Assembly: GCA_032717465.1 (NCBI GenBank)
Contig: CM064657.1
Coordinates: 23,477,848-23,541,847 of the forward strand
Direction of reading: 5' to 3'
Origin: Coenobita brevimanus
Taxonomy: Eukaryota > Arthropoda > Malacostraca > Decapoda > Coenobitidae
Length of the DNA: 64,000 nucleotides
The notes under the pieces are model-generated. The model made no database searches and was not told the origin of the DNA. It saw only the letters and a program-made list of their open reading frames with translations. Below, one piece after another: positions 24,827 through 36,319 of this stretch (the first letter of the stretch is position 1; each line of letters opens with the position of its first letter). The position numbers and the translations under genes are program-made.

Positions 24827-25239
24827 AAAGTAGAGGTGATTCGAAGGATGCAACAAGCACAGCAAAACTATACAGCCCACATCACAGCAGGACTCAGTGA
24901 AACCTTTGTGGGAAGAACCAACTATACCATAGTCAGCGCTGATTTTTTTTTTTCTTTTGCAACGCTCCCCTGTTATCTTGGCAACGCTTTCTCTTTTAAT
25001 TTTCTCTTTCTTTTCGGCCTGGAAAAAAGTGGTTGGCCTTGTCCACTCCTTCCCCAAACTGAGCCGTGGGAAAGCGCTGTGGAGTGGGAAGACAGTGTGA
25101 TTTTTGGAAACATTATCAACCGTTCACCACGTGTGTTTGTTTGTGCTGCTGCAGCGATATCGGTGTGTCAGCAGTGCACCTTCTGATGTTGCACGTTTAA
25201 TCAATAACCCGTACACCTCCTCCACCACGACTTATATTT

Positions 25240-25420
25240 TTTTACTACTACTGCCAGGCAGTGTTATTCAGCCTACAGGCCATTTGTAGTAGTGACCAGA
25301 AACATATTTCATAGTGCCCTTTCGGCACGATGATAATTTTTATCTTTAAATATTGTAAAGACAAAAGAGTTTAATCAGTTTAGGAGAGTGCCCTGGTAGT
25401 GAAGGGGTTGATAACTGTGT
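25240..25420 (+). repeat. ATTTTATTCAGCT family, two arms head-to-tail
   Basis: TGCCAGGCAGTGTTATTCAG (about 25252) with GGCCATTTGTAGTAGTGACC, then a TTTCGGCACGATGATAA segment, then TTAATCAGTTTAGGAGAGTG and GGTAGTGAAGGGGTTGA (about 25371-25412). The order equals one full head-to-tail unit plus one. Confidence 0.6.
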
Positions 25421-25555
25421 CAAGGAAACCCCAAATGGTCAGAAAGAGATTCGTTCCGCATGCTTAATGCAGGAGGTGGTGTTTGTTTGGAACAGTTAGT
25501 GATTAGTATTACATTTATTTTATAATATTGTTATTAGAATACGTCTTTCGCAACA

Positions 25556-25560
<5 letters not shown>

Positions 25561-25596
<36 letters not shown>
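25561..25596. repeat. (TA)n microsatellite
   Basis: About 17 perfect TA units. Confidence 0.95.
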
Positions 25597-25599
<3 letters not shown>

Positions 25600-25601
<2 letters not shown>

Positions 25602-26090
25602 TGAATATATATTCAGCGAAGAACGTCTGTTTATTATATTAAAAAATGACGATCACGTGACAACGCAGATGAAGAAAATTCCGCGCGTAAGAAGACTGAA
25701 TGATGAAGCATTTGCCCGTTATCCCTTATAGTGCATTAGAGTTTCTGTACATGTCAACGGCAGTGTATCACCTCTTCCTCACCAGTAGTATTTCTCCATA
25801 CTTCACTTGAGTATTTTCCTGTGTGTTATCTGTGTAACTGCCAGTACCATTATTGAAATCAGAATTATCAGAAAATATTAAGGTGTAATGGTATGGTGTG
25901 ATTAGGTAAGTCATATACCAGTGGGCAAGATAAGTCACGGTGATGATGTAATTTGCATAAATTGGTAAGAGGGAGTCTCGAGAGCCAACTAAACCCACGA
26001 TAGGGAAATTTGAGACAGAAATGTAAGCAGAGTGTGACCGTGAACGAAGGTAACCCATCCCTGGTGAGAGAAGCATGCAATAGAAAAGTA
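25600..26090. other. no gene recognised
   Basis: Overlapping short frames on both strands with no domain I recognise. No repeat family identified. Confidence 0.4.
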
Positions 26091-26134
26091 TGTAGTATTT
26101 TAGTGATTGAACTTAACCCAGCCCTCTTTACCTC

Positions 26135-26270
26135 ATCCCCCCCCCCCCAAATAGTCATCCTTAAGCCTTCCCCTCCATCCTTCCTCCCCCACCCCATTCC
26201 TCCCCTCCGTCCCTCACCCCACTTCAACCCACCTGAGAGCCGACCCTTCCATTCCCCCGGTCCAAGCATA
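26135..26270. repeat. C-rich low-complexity tract
   Basis: C11-like run followed by CCTTCCTCC/CCCACCCC-rich sequence. The overlapping reading frames are proline- or glycine-rich composition artefacts. Confidence 0.8.
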
Positions 26271-26469
26271 CATTTTTAATCCTATCTCTTATTTAGGATT
26301 GTAATCACGGCAAACGGATTCCGCTTTGCCATTCACTTAATTAATTCTGGGCCAATATTTACTTAATTAGAAGCAAGCACTCTGCACACACACGGGTCGG
26401 GAGGGAGGGTAAACTTGGTCGGTTGGTCGGTCTACACTGGTGCCTGGGATGACGGGTAGTTTTCGTGGT

Positions 26470-26835
26470 ATACCACTCGGACCGCATCATACCGACCAGC
26501 TTATCCATTCCGACCCTACCGCCCCGACCATACTGTGCCGACCAACTTATCCATTCCGACCATACACTTCCGACCAGTTCATCCACGTAAGCGACCAACT
26601 TATTCATTCCGACCATACAATGCCGACTAATTCACCATGTCGTCCATACTGTCCCGATCATATTACACCATCTCAATCATACGTGATCGACTAACTTAGC
26701 TATTCCGGCCACACTCGCAGCTGCACCATATCAACCCCACTACATCATCCCGACCATTCCATACCGACCATACCACACCATCCCGATCATACTGCACCAT
26801 CAGAACCCTAACATCCAGACTATACCCTTCCGACC
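26470..26835. repeat. degenerate minisatellite built on TCCGACCATAC
   Basis: CCGACCA(A/T) boxes recur about 20 times, many in the longer unit CCGACCAACTTATCCATTCC. Spacing is irregular. Confidence 0.75.
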
Positions 26836-27089
26836 ACCTAATATGGAAGAAGGAACAGATATGACGGGCCAACATAACTCATATCTTCCCCACCGCTTAT
26901 GGTTGAAGGAATCAGAAAGTTATAATCACGTCCTTCAGCTGCATGGCATCTTTTGTATCACAGTCTTCCTCCCACTACACAGTTATTATTCAGCTTGGGA
27001 ATGGTCTCTTGTACTGAATGGGTTAGTACACGTAGCGTTCAAAGTGTACTACCACATAAGTCCCTCTCAGGCTACACTCCCTAGAGATC

Positions 27090-27345
27090 AACCCCCCACC
27101 CATTTATTTTTCCCATGTACCTGTCTCCTTCATGGACAAGTTTTCCCCCATGGATCTATATTCTTCCATGGATCAGCTTTCCCCCATGAGCCTCATTTTA
27201 CTAGCTGGACTTAGGTTCCCACTTGGGCCTATTTCGCCCAAGGACTTGTTCGCCATGGTCCGATTTTTCCACGTGGACCTATTCCCACCATGGACTTATT
27301 TCCCGAAGGAGCTATTTTCCCTCTCCCCATTCACCAACCAGCCAA
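27090..27345. repeat. degenerate ~22-25-bp minisatellite built on CCATGGACC
   Basis: CCATGGAC(C/A/T)(T/A) recurs about ten times with pyrimidine-rich spacers (for example near 27131, 27149, 27172, 27289). Confidence 0.65.
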
Positions 27346-27393
27346 CATACCAACTCTCCAACCCAGTGTACTTTGTCGTAGGATTACTCAACA

Positions 27394-27689
<296 letters not shown>

Positions 27690-27917
27690 GGGTGGGGGAG
27701 GCAAAGCAGACTCAATGCGACTAGACACTCCCCCTCCAGTCCAAACCTCGACTCTGTTGCATACACATACCATCTCCTTCCCAACAACCTGTACCACGTG
27801 TTATTCACAAACTCTCTTCTCCTGTTCACCTCACTAATGCAAGATGTTATAGTATTCTTCATCTGTCATCCGGACAATTGATCAACTCTTCAACATGCTT
27901 TCTCAACAAAACAGCAG

Positions 27918-28425
27918 GTTTGATAATAATAATAATAATCATCATCATCATCATCATCCGGATCTCCTTTCCCACTCTAGGGCAGGGTGAGGAGTAGCAA
28001 CGTCCAGACAACCCTAGTTTGCCGAATCCAGTGGGCCACGCTTCCATTCACTCATCATTCAAGCCCCCGGAATTCTGTCTGTTTCTGATACGCCGAAAAA
28101 CTTTCACCACATTCAGTAGCTTCACATAAGCGTATCCGATGGAGTCAGTCCGAACGCTGTCGCGTTAAAAAGGGTTGCGAAATCCCTGACCGCGCACTTC
28201 TCCTAACATCATTCATCCAGCCAGCTCGATCTTTTGCCGGTTCCCTAGCCTCACCTACAGCCATACCTCTCTTCCACACACACTCATCCACCATATCCCT
28301 CCACCTTCTCGACCTATCACGCCTCCTCCCTTCTTCATATTCGCTCAGATATACCTTTTTCACCACTTTTGTTATCCATTCTCTCCACATGACCATATCA
28401 TCTCAGTACACCCTCTTCGATCCTT
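27918..28425 (-). mobile_element. non-LTR retrotransposon 3' end (LINE), 5'-truncated
   Basis: On the minus strand a decayed ORF2 C-terminus (28425 to about 28145) is followed by a ~180-bp 3' UTR and a GATGATGAT/TTATTATTA tail at 27918-27957, typical of LINE microsatellite tails. Two tail-only relatives in the same orientation lie at 35485 and 36320. I cannot assign a clade from this fragment. Confidence 0.7.
28145..28420 (-). pseudogene. decayed LINE ORF2 C-terminal fragment
   Basis: One minus-strand frame near 28365-28398 encodes YGHVERMDN, a motif common just downstream of the reverse transcriptase in many arthropod LINEs. The adjacent frame continues with VKKVYLSEYEEGRRRDRSRR, WRDMVDECV..RGM..GEA and a KDRAGW ending, matching the usual basic C-terminal pattern (KRVY.SE.EGRR..GRPR.RW.D.V.E...RG). 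The switch of frame between the two segments shows at least one frameshift, and the rest of the reverse transcriptase is absent. It is inactive. Confidence 0.65.
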
Positions 28426-28459
28426 GTGTCCACAGACTTCCTCACTCCGCACTGTTATA

Positions 28460-29210
28460 TTATTATGTATCCACCACATACCATTTCTACTACATACCAC
28501 GGTTTTCATATACCACGTCAGTCACACTCATCATATCAACCATCCCTCACCACATTCACCCCTGCACACCATAACATTCATCATCACACATAACATCTTC
28601 CACCACACTACTCATTCAGTACTCAACACTGCCAGATTCTTCCCCACACACCACTTCCACCAGCACCAACTCCACCACCACAGACTGCATCCGGTACCAC
28701 CACACAGCATATTCACCATCACTATACTCCACACTCATACTCATCATTACTACACTTCACATTCACCACCTCACTCCACATTCACCACCTCACTCCATAT
28801 TCGCCACCTCACTTCACATTCACCACCACACGCCACATTCACACCACATGCCTTATTCACCATAACCACACATTATATCCACCACCACCACCACCACCAC
28901 CACAACACATATCCACCACCACCACACATTACATCCACCACCACAACACATATCCACCACCACCACTCATTACATCCACCACCACCACACATTACACTCA
29001 CCACCACAACACATTACACTCACCACCACCACACATTGCATCAGTCACCAGCACACTTCATATCCACCACCACCACCAACACATCATACTCATCACCACA
29101 CAGCACATCCACCACCATACACCACATCCATCCAGCACACCATATCCACCACAGCACACTTCCTCCACCACCACCACCACCGCTACCTCACCACCTGTCC
29201 CCAGTTGCCC
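28460..29210. repeat. CAC-rich minisatellite
   Basis: Units such as CACATTACATCCACCACCAC and CATTCACCACCTCACTCCA are repeated. A pure CCA run lies at 28879-28902. The 270-codon His/Thr/Pro frame is a translation of the array. Confidence 0.85.
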
Positions 29211-29375
29211 ACCTGTATCCAACCGGGGTGTAGTTGTTTTTCATATTAAGGAGGTGAAGGTGTTATCGTGTGTCCCTTATGTACTGCCCTTAGTGTGGAT
29301 GCCACCCTCCCACTCACCCCACACCCCCACCCCAGCCAGACCTCCAGGGGGCAGTATCTCCGTCAGGTGTGGGAT

Positions 29376-29379
<4 letters not shown>

Positions 29380-29413
<34 letters not shown>
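29380..29413. repeat. (GA)n microsatellite
   Basis: About 16 perfect GA units. A TTGGTGTGAGTG-like degenerate region follows to 29715. Confidence 0.95.
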
Positions 29414-29415
<2 letters not shown>

Positions 29416-29709
29416 GATGTGAGCGTGTAGGATGATTCGAGTGTGAGATGATAGATGCCAGTGCTTATATGGGTTGGTTAGTCTGAGCGTATAGGTTGGT
29501 CTTCGTATGTGCGTGGGGAAGTGGGGGAGGGAGTTGTCTGGTTGTGTGCGAGGGTTGACTGGATTAAATGTGTGAGTTGGTGTGGAAGTGTGGGTTAATT
29601 CAAGTGTGGGGCTGGTTGGTTGGTGTGAGTGAGTGAGTTGGTCTAAAGTATGTGTGTGAATTGGTCTGGATGAGTGTATTTGGGCTGGTTTAAATATATG
29701 TATGGTTTG

Positions 29710-29713
<4 letters not shown>

Positions 29714-29780
<67 letters not shown>
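29714..29780. repeat. (GT)n microsatellite
   Basis: About 32 perfect TG units following a ~27-bp degenerate TTGGTNTG.GTGTG.G array from 29450. Confidence 0.95.
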
Positions 29781-29799
29781 CTAAGCAGTAAATGGTGCT

Positions 29800-30120
29800 G
29801 AGTTGATGTTGTACCGTGCTAGGTTTCTGCGTTGTGGTACGGAAGTGATGTTTGTAGTGTTGATTGTATTGTCATGGTCCCATGCTCAACCGAACGTGAA
29901 CCCAATGAAATATAGTGTATGACTATTGGTATGGGAGCACTGTAATTTATGTGGTGCCGTATTGGAATGCCGTGTTGTGGTGTTGGAAGTGCTGTAAAGG
30001 TGGTGTGAATTTCATGTTGGTAGTGTTGTGACATGATGCTGGTTGTGTTATTGCTAGTGTTGTGAGGATCTTTGTTATACCGTGAGGTGATTGTGTAGTA
30101 TGTTTGGTAGTGTTTTTTAC
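29800..30120. repeat. TG/GTT-rich degenerate low-complexity field
   Basis: GTGTTG, GTGGTG and TGATG words dominate without a fixed period. Composition resembles the 30650-31260 array. Confidence 0.5.
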
Positions 30121-30124
30121 CCCG

Positions 30125-30610
30125 CGTTGGTTTGTCTGTCTGTCTGTCTTTTAACATTATTACTCAAAAAGTTGTTGCTGGATTTTGATGAAAGTTTGTG
30201 AAGGGTGGGCCATGGGCCAAGAAAAAGATGATAAAATTTTTGGCCGCATCTGGATCCTGATTAGAATTCCGCACAATATCTACAAAAATTTCTCAATGAA
30301 TTTCATAGGAAGTTTGTGGAAATGTGTGCATTGGACCAAGGAAGAATTTATTAATTTTTGGGGCGGATCCGGATCCAGCTTCGGATTCTATATCCATGGA
30401 TCCGGATCCGGGATTACTCAAAGAGTTATGAACGAATTTTGATGAAATTTTGTGGAAGGGTGGACTACGGGCCAAGGAAGAAATGATGCGGAGTATCCTG
30501 CACAATATCTCCTAAAGTTCTCTATGAATTTCAATGAAATTGTGTGGCAAGGGGGGCCATGAGCCAAGAAAGAATTAAATTTGGGGGAGGATCCGGATCC
30601 GTTTAAATGG
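30125..30610 (+). repeat. four-unit dispersed repeat with GGATCCGGATCC blocks
   Basis: Starts with TCTG units, then TTACTCAAAAAGTT, TTTTGATGAAAGTTTGTG, GGGCCATGGGCCAAGAA and GATCCTGATT. Related units of ~100-135 bp begin near 30160, 30280, 30415 and 30515. Copies of GGATCC cluster at about 30365-30410 and 30590-30600, several as the palindrome-rich GGATCCGGATCC. The 5689-5865 copy holds one unit. Confidence 0.7.
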
Positions 30611-30649
30611 CAATGGCGTTGGCGGAGGTATGCGCTCTCTGTGCGCTGT

Positions 30650-31260
30650 CTAGTTTATATTGTGAGGTGGTGTGATAGTGTTATTGGTATTGTGAGGTGG
30701 TGTGATAGTGTTTTTGGTATTGTGAAGTGGTGTGATAGTGTTATTGGTATTGTGTGGTGGTGTGATAGTGTTATTGGTATTGTGTGGTGGTGTGATAGTG
30801 TTATTGGTATTGTGAGGTGGTGTGATAGTGTTTTTGGTTTTGTGAGGTGGTGTGATAGTGTTTTTGTTTGCATTGTGAGGTAGTGTAAGGTATTGTGAGG
30901 TGGTGTGGTAGTGATGTTGGTAGTCTTGTCTGAAGGTATGTTAGTGATGTTGGTAGCGTTGTGAGGTGGTGTGGTAGTGATGTTCTAGTGTTTGAGACAA
31001 TGTGGTAGTAATGTTCGTAGCGTCATGAGGTGATGTAATGTTGTGAGGTAGTGTGGTAGTGTTGTGAGGTGGTATTGTAGTGATGCTGGTAGTGTTTTGA
31101 GGTGGTATTGTAGTGATGTTGGCATTGTTGTGAGATGGTGTGGTAATGATACTGGCAGTGTTTAGTTGTGGGGTGGTAGTGATGCATAGTTGTGAGGTGA
31201 TGTGGGAGTGGTGTTGCCAGTGTTACGAGGTGGCGCTGAAATGATGTTCTTATTGTTGTG
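30650..31260. repeat. 30-bp minisatellite
   Basis: TATTGTGAGGTGGTGTGATA plus GTGTTATTGG repeats about eight times at 30652-30890 with few changes, then decays into GTGGTAGTGATGTTGGTAGT variants to 31260. Because 30 is divisible by 3, it yields a false 10-residue protein repeat on both strands. Confidence 0.9.
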
Positions 31261-31599
31261 AAGTTGAAATGTAAGTCGGCATGGAAGTGATGTAAACCAG
31301 AGAGCCTAAGAGAAGAGGCTAATTGTTGACAGGGTGTTGAGGTGGCGTGGAAGTTTCGTTGATAGTGTTGTGAGCGGGTGTGGGTGTCAGTGTTTTGGCG
31401 TGGATTTAGGCGGGGTCAGCAAGCTCACGTCCACACACTAACCTCACCTGAGAAACGCAGACAATCAAGGACACAACAGGGGCATAAACAAGGCTCCGCT
31501 ATAATTGTCCGCTACGACCCAGCTGAACAAACAGGTTACACAAAACCCTTAATTTTCCTGCCAGGGCGAACGTGGTCAAAAATACTCGTGGGGGTCGTT

Positions 31600-32780
31600 C
31601 AGTTCCCCTCCCCCTGCCCCACGAGGCTCTGCTCCCTCACTCCTCCGCCCCCTCCTTCTCTTCCCCTTCCCTCACCCTCCACCCCTCCCATCACCCCTCT
31701 ACCCCCTCCTTCCTCTTCCCCTCTTCACACTCCCCTCTCCAGTCCTCTTTCCCTTCTCCTCTCCCCTCTTCCCTTATTCCTCTTTTTCCTTTTTCCTCAT
31801 TTTCGCTCCTCTCCTCCTGTCTTCCCCCATTCCCCTCCTTCCTTCCTTGTCTCCTCCCACCCCTTTCAACCTTATCTCTGCTCCCTCACCCCTCTTTCAC
31901 CTCCTCTCCCATTTACTAGTCTCTACTCCCCTTCAACTTCCTTTCCCCTCCCCCTTATCTTCTCATCTCCTTTCTCCATTTATTCTTCTTGTTCTTTCTT
32001 CCTTTTTTCTTTTGTATTCCCTTCCCTTTCCACCCTTTCTCTCTTCCCCTCTCCCAGCTTTCCTCCCTCTCCTCTTCCTCCCATTCCTCTTTTCCCTCTC
32101 TTCCCTCACCCCTCTGTCCTCTCCTGCGCAGCCCTCACCCTCTCCCTACCTCTAGCTTGGGTTCTCTTTCCCCCTGACCCCATGAAGCTTTGTTCCCTCA
32201 CCCACTCACCTCGCCTCTCTCTCTCTCTCGGGACCTCCCTTACCGCCCTCACCCTTCGCCTGTCTTCTACTTCCCCCCCTTTCACCGTCCCTTGCCTCAT
32301 TGTGCTCCCTTGCTCCCTCCCTCCTCACAGTACCACTCCTCACTTTTCCCTCCCTTCCTTGCTCCTAACCCTTCACAGTGCCATCTTTCACTTTCCCTCC
32401 CTCCCTCCTTCCCACCCACCCCTCTTCCTCACCACCTTTCATAGTGCCACCTTCACTTTCTCATCGCTCCCTCTCTCCTCATTGCATCACCTCCCGCTTT
32501 TCCTTCCTTTACTCTTTACTTACTGCTGCGTCTCTCACTTTCCCCTCCCTCCCTGTCTCCTCACTGCACCACCACCTCTCACTCTTCCCTCTGTCCTCAC
32601 TGCACCACCTCTCACTTTTCCGTCCCTCCTCTCCCCCCCCCCTTTCTTTCACAGTACCACCCCTTCACATTCTCCTCCATATCTCCCCCCGTTATTGCTT
32701 TGCTCTGATCCTACCAGCCACCCCCTTCACCCCACCTCCCTTCCAACCCGTCTTGCAGTTGCCTCAGTATCCCTGCACTT
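31600..32780. repeat. 1.2-kb pyrimidine tract
   Basis: The plus strand is very largely C and T, with CTCCCT/CCTTCC words. From 32320 a ~60-bp unit with CACAGTACCACTCCTCAC-like boxes appears. The 482-codon Pro/Ser/Leu frame at 31378-32826 and its relatives are low-complexity artefacts. Confidence 0.85.
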
Positions 32781-32789
32781 CTCTCCGTC

Positions 32790-33140
32790 CTCCTACCGTC
32801 CTTTCCATACTGGTCATTGGTGCTAGGCTTTGTGAAGACTTGATTAGGCCACAAGGTAAGTGATGTTTATAACAATCAGGCATCGTTGTGAGATTTGTTT
32901 AATCTATCTGTGTTAGTCTGCTTTAGGCCCACTGCAGGTCTATATCCTGCCATCAGAGTGAAAGTGACAGCTATACTTTTCACTTCGTGCTGCTGGTCAA
33001 GAGTGAGTCAGGAAGGGGTGTCTGTATTAATTGCAGTGCATATGGAAGTTAGAGTGTGATACTGTCTACATTTGTTTGCCATTGGCGTCGGTGTGAACAA
33101 CAGGTTATGAACATATGATAGCATATGAAAGGACATGCTC
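32790..33140. other. no gene recognised
   Basis: May be the 3' body of the SINE whose head is at 33145-33230, but no tail was found. An AG|GTAAGT at about 32854 looks like a splice donor, though no upstream exon is credible because the preceding frame is the pyrimidine tract. Confidence 0.35.
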
Positions 33141-33144
33141 TGCC

Positions 33145-33230
33145 TCAGCTGGATTCTAATCCAGACTTAGAGCACCGCCGATCAGGAGAAGAATGTGAAA
33201 ACCACTGAGCCATTCTGGCTTCCTTGAGGA
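33145..33230 (-). mobile_element. tRNA-like SINE head
   Basis: On the minus strand TGGCTCAGTGGTTTTCA (33212 to 33196) fits a Pol III A box. GGATTAGAATCC (33162 to 33151) fits a B box, weakly because the first T is A. The spacing of about 34 nt is right for a tRNA-derived SINE. The stems do not fold as a normal tRNA by eye. Confidence 0.5.
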
Positions 33231-33234
33231 GGTG

Positions 33235-34420
33235 GTTATTGCCAAATGTGGACAATAGGGCGTTTGTTTCAATTTAGATCTTTCTTTAAGTAAAATGAAT
33301 AAATAAATAAATGAGTAAACTTACTGAACAACTGAGCACGAAACGAGTTCTTCTTAGTAGCACTGTCCTCTTGTGAGGACGTTGAAGATGACCAGTACCC
33401 CGGGGCTTACGACACCCACACCCACACTCACGGCCACTCCCACTTCACGCTCACATCCAGACCATGCATCAGATTTGGTGGCGGGGCGTAAGGTAGAAGC
33501 ACTGAGGGTATCACAGTGACTGCCACCATCACCGGTACAACACCATCACGTACCACCAGTCACCAGCAGTAACACCACTTATATTCATTCACTGTCATCT
33601 TGTCACCTCTTCGTGATGCTTGTCAAAGAGTGATAGAAAACGAGTGCCTACTAAACATTTATCTGTTGTGAATTCATAATTCATTGGATATCACTAAAAA
33701 ATCATCTGACCCCACTACAAGACTACAACGTAATCTCAGTTACAAATGTGTTCCAGTGTTAATTCGCTTTACCGAGTACTGGGATATTGAACTTAACTCT
33801 GTTTTCTTTCACCAAGTCTTTAGCCTACCCTTCGCACGCCATTCTTTCGAAATCTTAATGACGTAATGATTTTTCAGGCTCCAGATGAGACCTTTATTGA
33901 ATTCTTGGAAGACATAGATACTTGCAAATTCATTGTTACAGTCATTGCTGGCACATGTAATGTGAGTGATAGGTACGTTGAGCTACTGCAGGGACGAGTT
34001 TTATTTTTGTGAAGCATTGAAGATGAGTACTCGGTTGCCTCGTAAGTTCCATTTTTTTTTCCTATCCCGTATATGTTTTTTTCTTCTCCTCTTCCCCCAC
34101 CTCGTCTCTTGATCTTGTACTTTATCTTTTCCCCGCTCTTTTTTTATTTTATTACCTTACCATATTCTTTTTCTTCACTCTGTCTCTGCACACCCCTCTT
34201 CTCTCCTCCTCCTCCTCTCCTAATACCCCGCAGCAGTTCATCATGATCAGAAAACCTCTCTTACAAAATGCCAAAGCTTGCTAGTAATAATGCCAGATAC
34301 AGCCAGACTCCCTGTACCTGCAGCGTATTATATCGTAGCAGGAATCGCGACATCCTACTCGTTCAGTACTAAAAACAATGAACTATGCCATTGGATCCGG
34401 TCACTGTTTTTGTGTGTGTT
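33235..34420. other. no gene recognised
   Basis: Contains a CAC/CCA-rich patch (33410-33560) and T/C-rich runs (34055-34230). No element ends seen. Confidence 0.4.
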
Positions 34421-34424
34421 CTCG

Positions 34425-34490
34425 ATATCTCAAGACCATTTTATTCAGTTTAGGAGACTTTCGAAATGTAGGGTTTTGGAGTAGCCTTCA
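34425..34490 (+). repeat. ATTTTATTCAGCT family, single arm
   Basis: CAAGACCATTTTATTCAGTT followed by AGGAGACTTTCGAAATGTAG. Confidence 0.55.
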
Positions 34491-34849
34491 TATAATTTTT
34501 TTTCTACTAGGGGGCTCCCATAGATTAAATGAAACTGTGTGATAATAAAATAAAATAAAATAAACCAAACTACGTCATTGGAGTGAAGTGAAATAATGTG
34601 ATACTGGTGTCTGGCGCCAAGGAGTAAAATGTGCATGCTGAGGAGGCTTGGTTATCATACGGTGTGGCAGCGCGGCCCCATGACACCTATGGGAGTAATT
34701 GGGAGCGGCTGCCTCCCGTACGATGCTTTCTTAACTCACTGTCTTATTGGCCTTGTGAGTCTTGTTAAAGGCGGGGTGGTGCTGGTGCCGGTGCCTCCTG
34801 TCCTCCACGCCGCACCCTGCCGCAACCACCGCACCCACACCCTGCCGCA

Positions 34850-35165
34850 CAGCACCAACGCTTTACGGTACCCACACATTACCGCACCCACACTGTACTG
34901 CACCCACACTTTACTGTACCCACACTTTGCTGCACCCACAAAATACCGCACCCACACTATCGCACCCATACTGTCGCATCCACACTTTATTGCACCCACA
35001 CTTTACTGCATCCACACAGTACCGCAGCCACACAATACCTCACCCTTACAATACCGCACCCACACAATGCCTCACCCACACAATACCGCACCCACATTCT
35101 ACTGCACCCGCACTTTACCTCACCCACATTTTATCGCATCCACACTCTACTGCACCCAATCCATC
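34850..35165. repeat. 16-bp minisatellite
   Basis: TTTACTGCACCCACAC and variants (AATACCGCACCCACAC) are repeated about 18 times with occasional 14-15-bp units. Threonine/histidine-rich frames are its translation. Confidence 0.88.
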
Positions 35166-35339
35166 ACCGCCATCACCACACTGCAATTAACCTTATCCTC
35201 ACGGTCAGCGCCTCATGCACTGCCACCAGACACTATGGGCGCTCAGTCGTGGAGGAAACCTATTCATTACGGTGACGACTTTCTGATTTATTAAGAATAA
35301 TATGGCGGCAGCAAGAATAAAGCAGTAGTGAAGGCATTA

Positions 35340-35465
35340 ATAGAGTATGTTTTGTAATCCCTTCAGTCAGAGAGGGTCATCCTTTAGCTGATCAGAATCG
35401 TCCAGCGGCGACCAGCATAAATAGAAGAGACATCCTTGGAGTAAAGAAATTAATAGTATCAGATC
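35340..35465 (-). repeat. ATTTTATTCAGCT family, arm
   Basis: TTTAGCTGATCAGAATCGTC at about 35390 is a reverse-complement arm. CCTTGGAGTAAAGAAATTAA follows in the position of the GTAGTGAAGGGGTTA half. Confidence 0.5.
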
Positions 35466-35484
35466 ATCTTTTCCTCCTCCACCA

Positions 35485-35685
35485 CATCATCATCATCATC
35501 ATCATCATCGCCATCTTCACCTTCATCTTCACCATCATTTTTCATTCAAATATGGCCCAAACCCAGGAAGAGGAAAAGGAGAACACAAAAGAAAGAAGAG
35601 TATGGACAGAGCGACTTGTGACATGTGCTTGACATCCATTCAGTCATCATTCAAGCCTGCAGTTATGTTGGTGTTCTAAATACTA
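35485..35685 (-). mobile_element. LINE 3'-tail fragment (copy 2)
   Basis: An ATC run (about eight units) followed by GGAAGAGGAAAAGGAGAAC and CATTCAGTCATCATTCAAGC. The latter matches CATTCACTCATCATTCAAGC in the LINE 3' UTR at 28045-28064, in the same orientation and same distance scale from the ATC tail. Confidence 0.55.
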
Positions 35686-35831
35686 GCTTACAGAATGATC
35701 ATCTTTGCCTTGTTATAAGTGATTCCTGGTGATGTGCTCAGTTTTCCTATTGAGGCCCTTCGCTACAATGACTTTCTGTATTATTGTACCTCCAGACCAG
35801 TTTAGTCAGCATCATAAGGACTGTCTAAAGC

Positions 35832-35833
<2 letters not shown>

Positions 35834-35875
<42 letters not shown>

Positions 35876-35880
35876 GCGAG
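35834..35880. repeat. (GA)n microsatellite, imperfect
   Basis: About 22 GA units with GGGAG and GCGAG interruptions near the end. Confidence 0.93.
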
Positions 35881-35924
35881 AGACTTCCATTAACCTGAAC
35901 ACAACCAGGATGATATCTCTTGTG

Positions 35925-36165
35925 TGTTCTGGCCGCTTCCGTAAGATCTCATTCAGCTCAGGAAGGATTTCTCGTCGTGAAAAGGTTATGGTTTCGTAGC
36001 GGGTGACGGCTTTTTCTGTATTATTTTTTTAACCCCCTGAGATTCAAGTACTTTTTTCACTCAGGAAAGACTTTTCAGACTTGCAGGGTTAGATACAGCC
36101 TTTATTAACCGCTTAACCACTAGAGGCCTTCCCTTGGGCTGAATAGAATCGTGCAGCTGTAACAA
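35925..36165. repeat. ATTTTATTCAGCT family, one arm plus a complete foldback copy
   Basis: AAGATCTCATTCAGCTCAGG at about 35943 is a plus arm. At 36050-36160 CACTCAGGAAAGACTTTTCA, then GGGTTAGATACAGCCTTTAT, then CCACTAGAGGCCTTCCCTTG and GGCTGAATAGAATCGTGCAG form the palindromic arrangement (plus half, centre, minus half). Confidence 0.6.
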
Positions 36166-36319
36166 GAGTAAAACAGAAAAGTGTATTGGTAGTGGAGAGA
36201 TAGAGATAGGAGGCGGCAGATTTAGTCGACGTCTTCTGCTACTTAGTATACTAAATCGTGCAGTGAACGAGAATCGTAGAGTCTTGTAAAGTACTTTGCA
36301 ATAATTTATTCGACCAACG

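Noticed and set aside
23991..24860. 290-codon minus-strand Pro/Ser-rich frame
   Set aside because: Translation of a purine-rich minisatellite plus GT and CT blocks; no domain or start context.
30581..30883. 100-codon frame with a 10-residue repeat (IVRWCDSVIG)
   Set aside because: The DNA unit is 30 bp, so any frame gives a 10-residue repeat, and the antisense frame is equally open.
30650..30890. CRISPR array
   Set aside because: Regular 30-bp units without unique spacers, in a eukaryotic-type sequence; simple minisatellite.
31378..32826. 482-codon open frame, Pro/Ser/Leu-rich
   Set aside because: It coincides with a pyrimidine tract, all three frames on that strand stay open, and there is no domain. 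Composition artefact.
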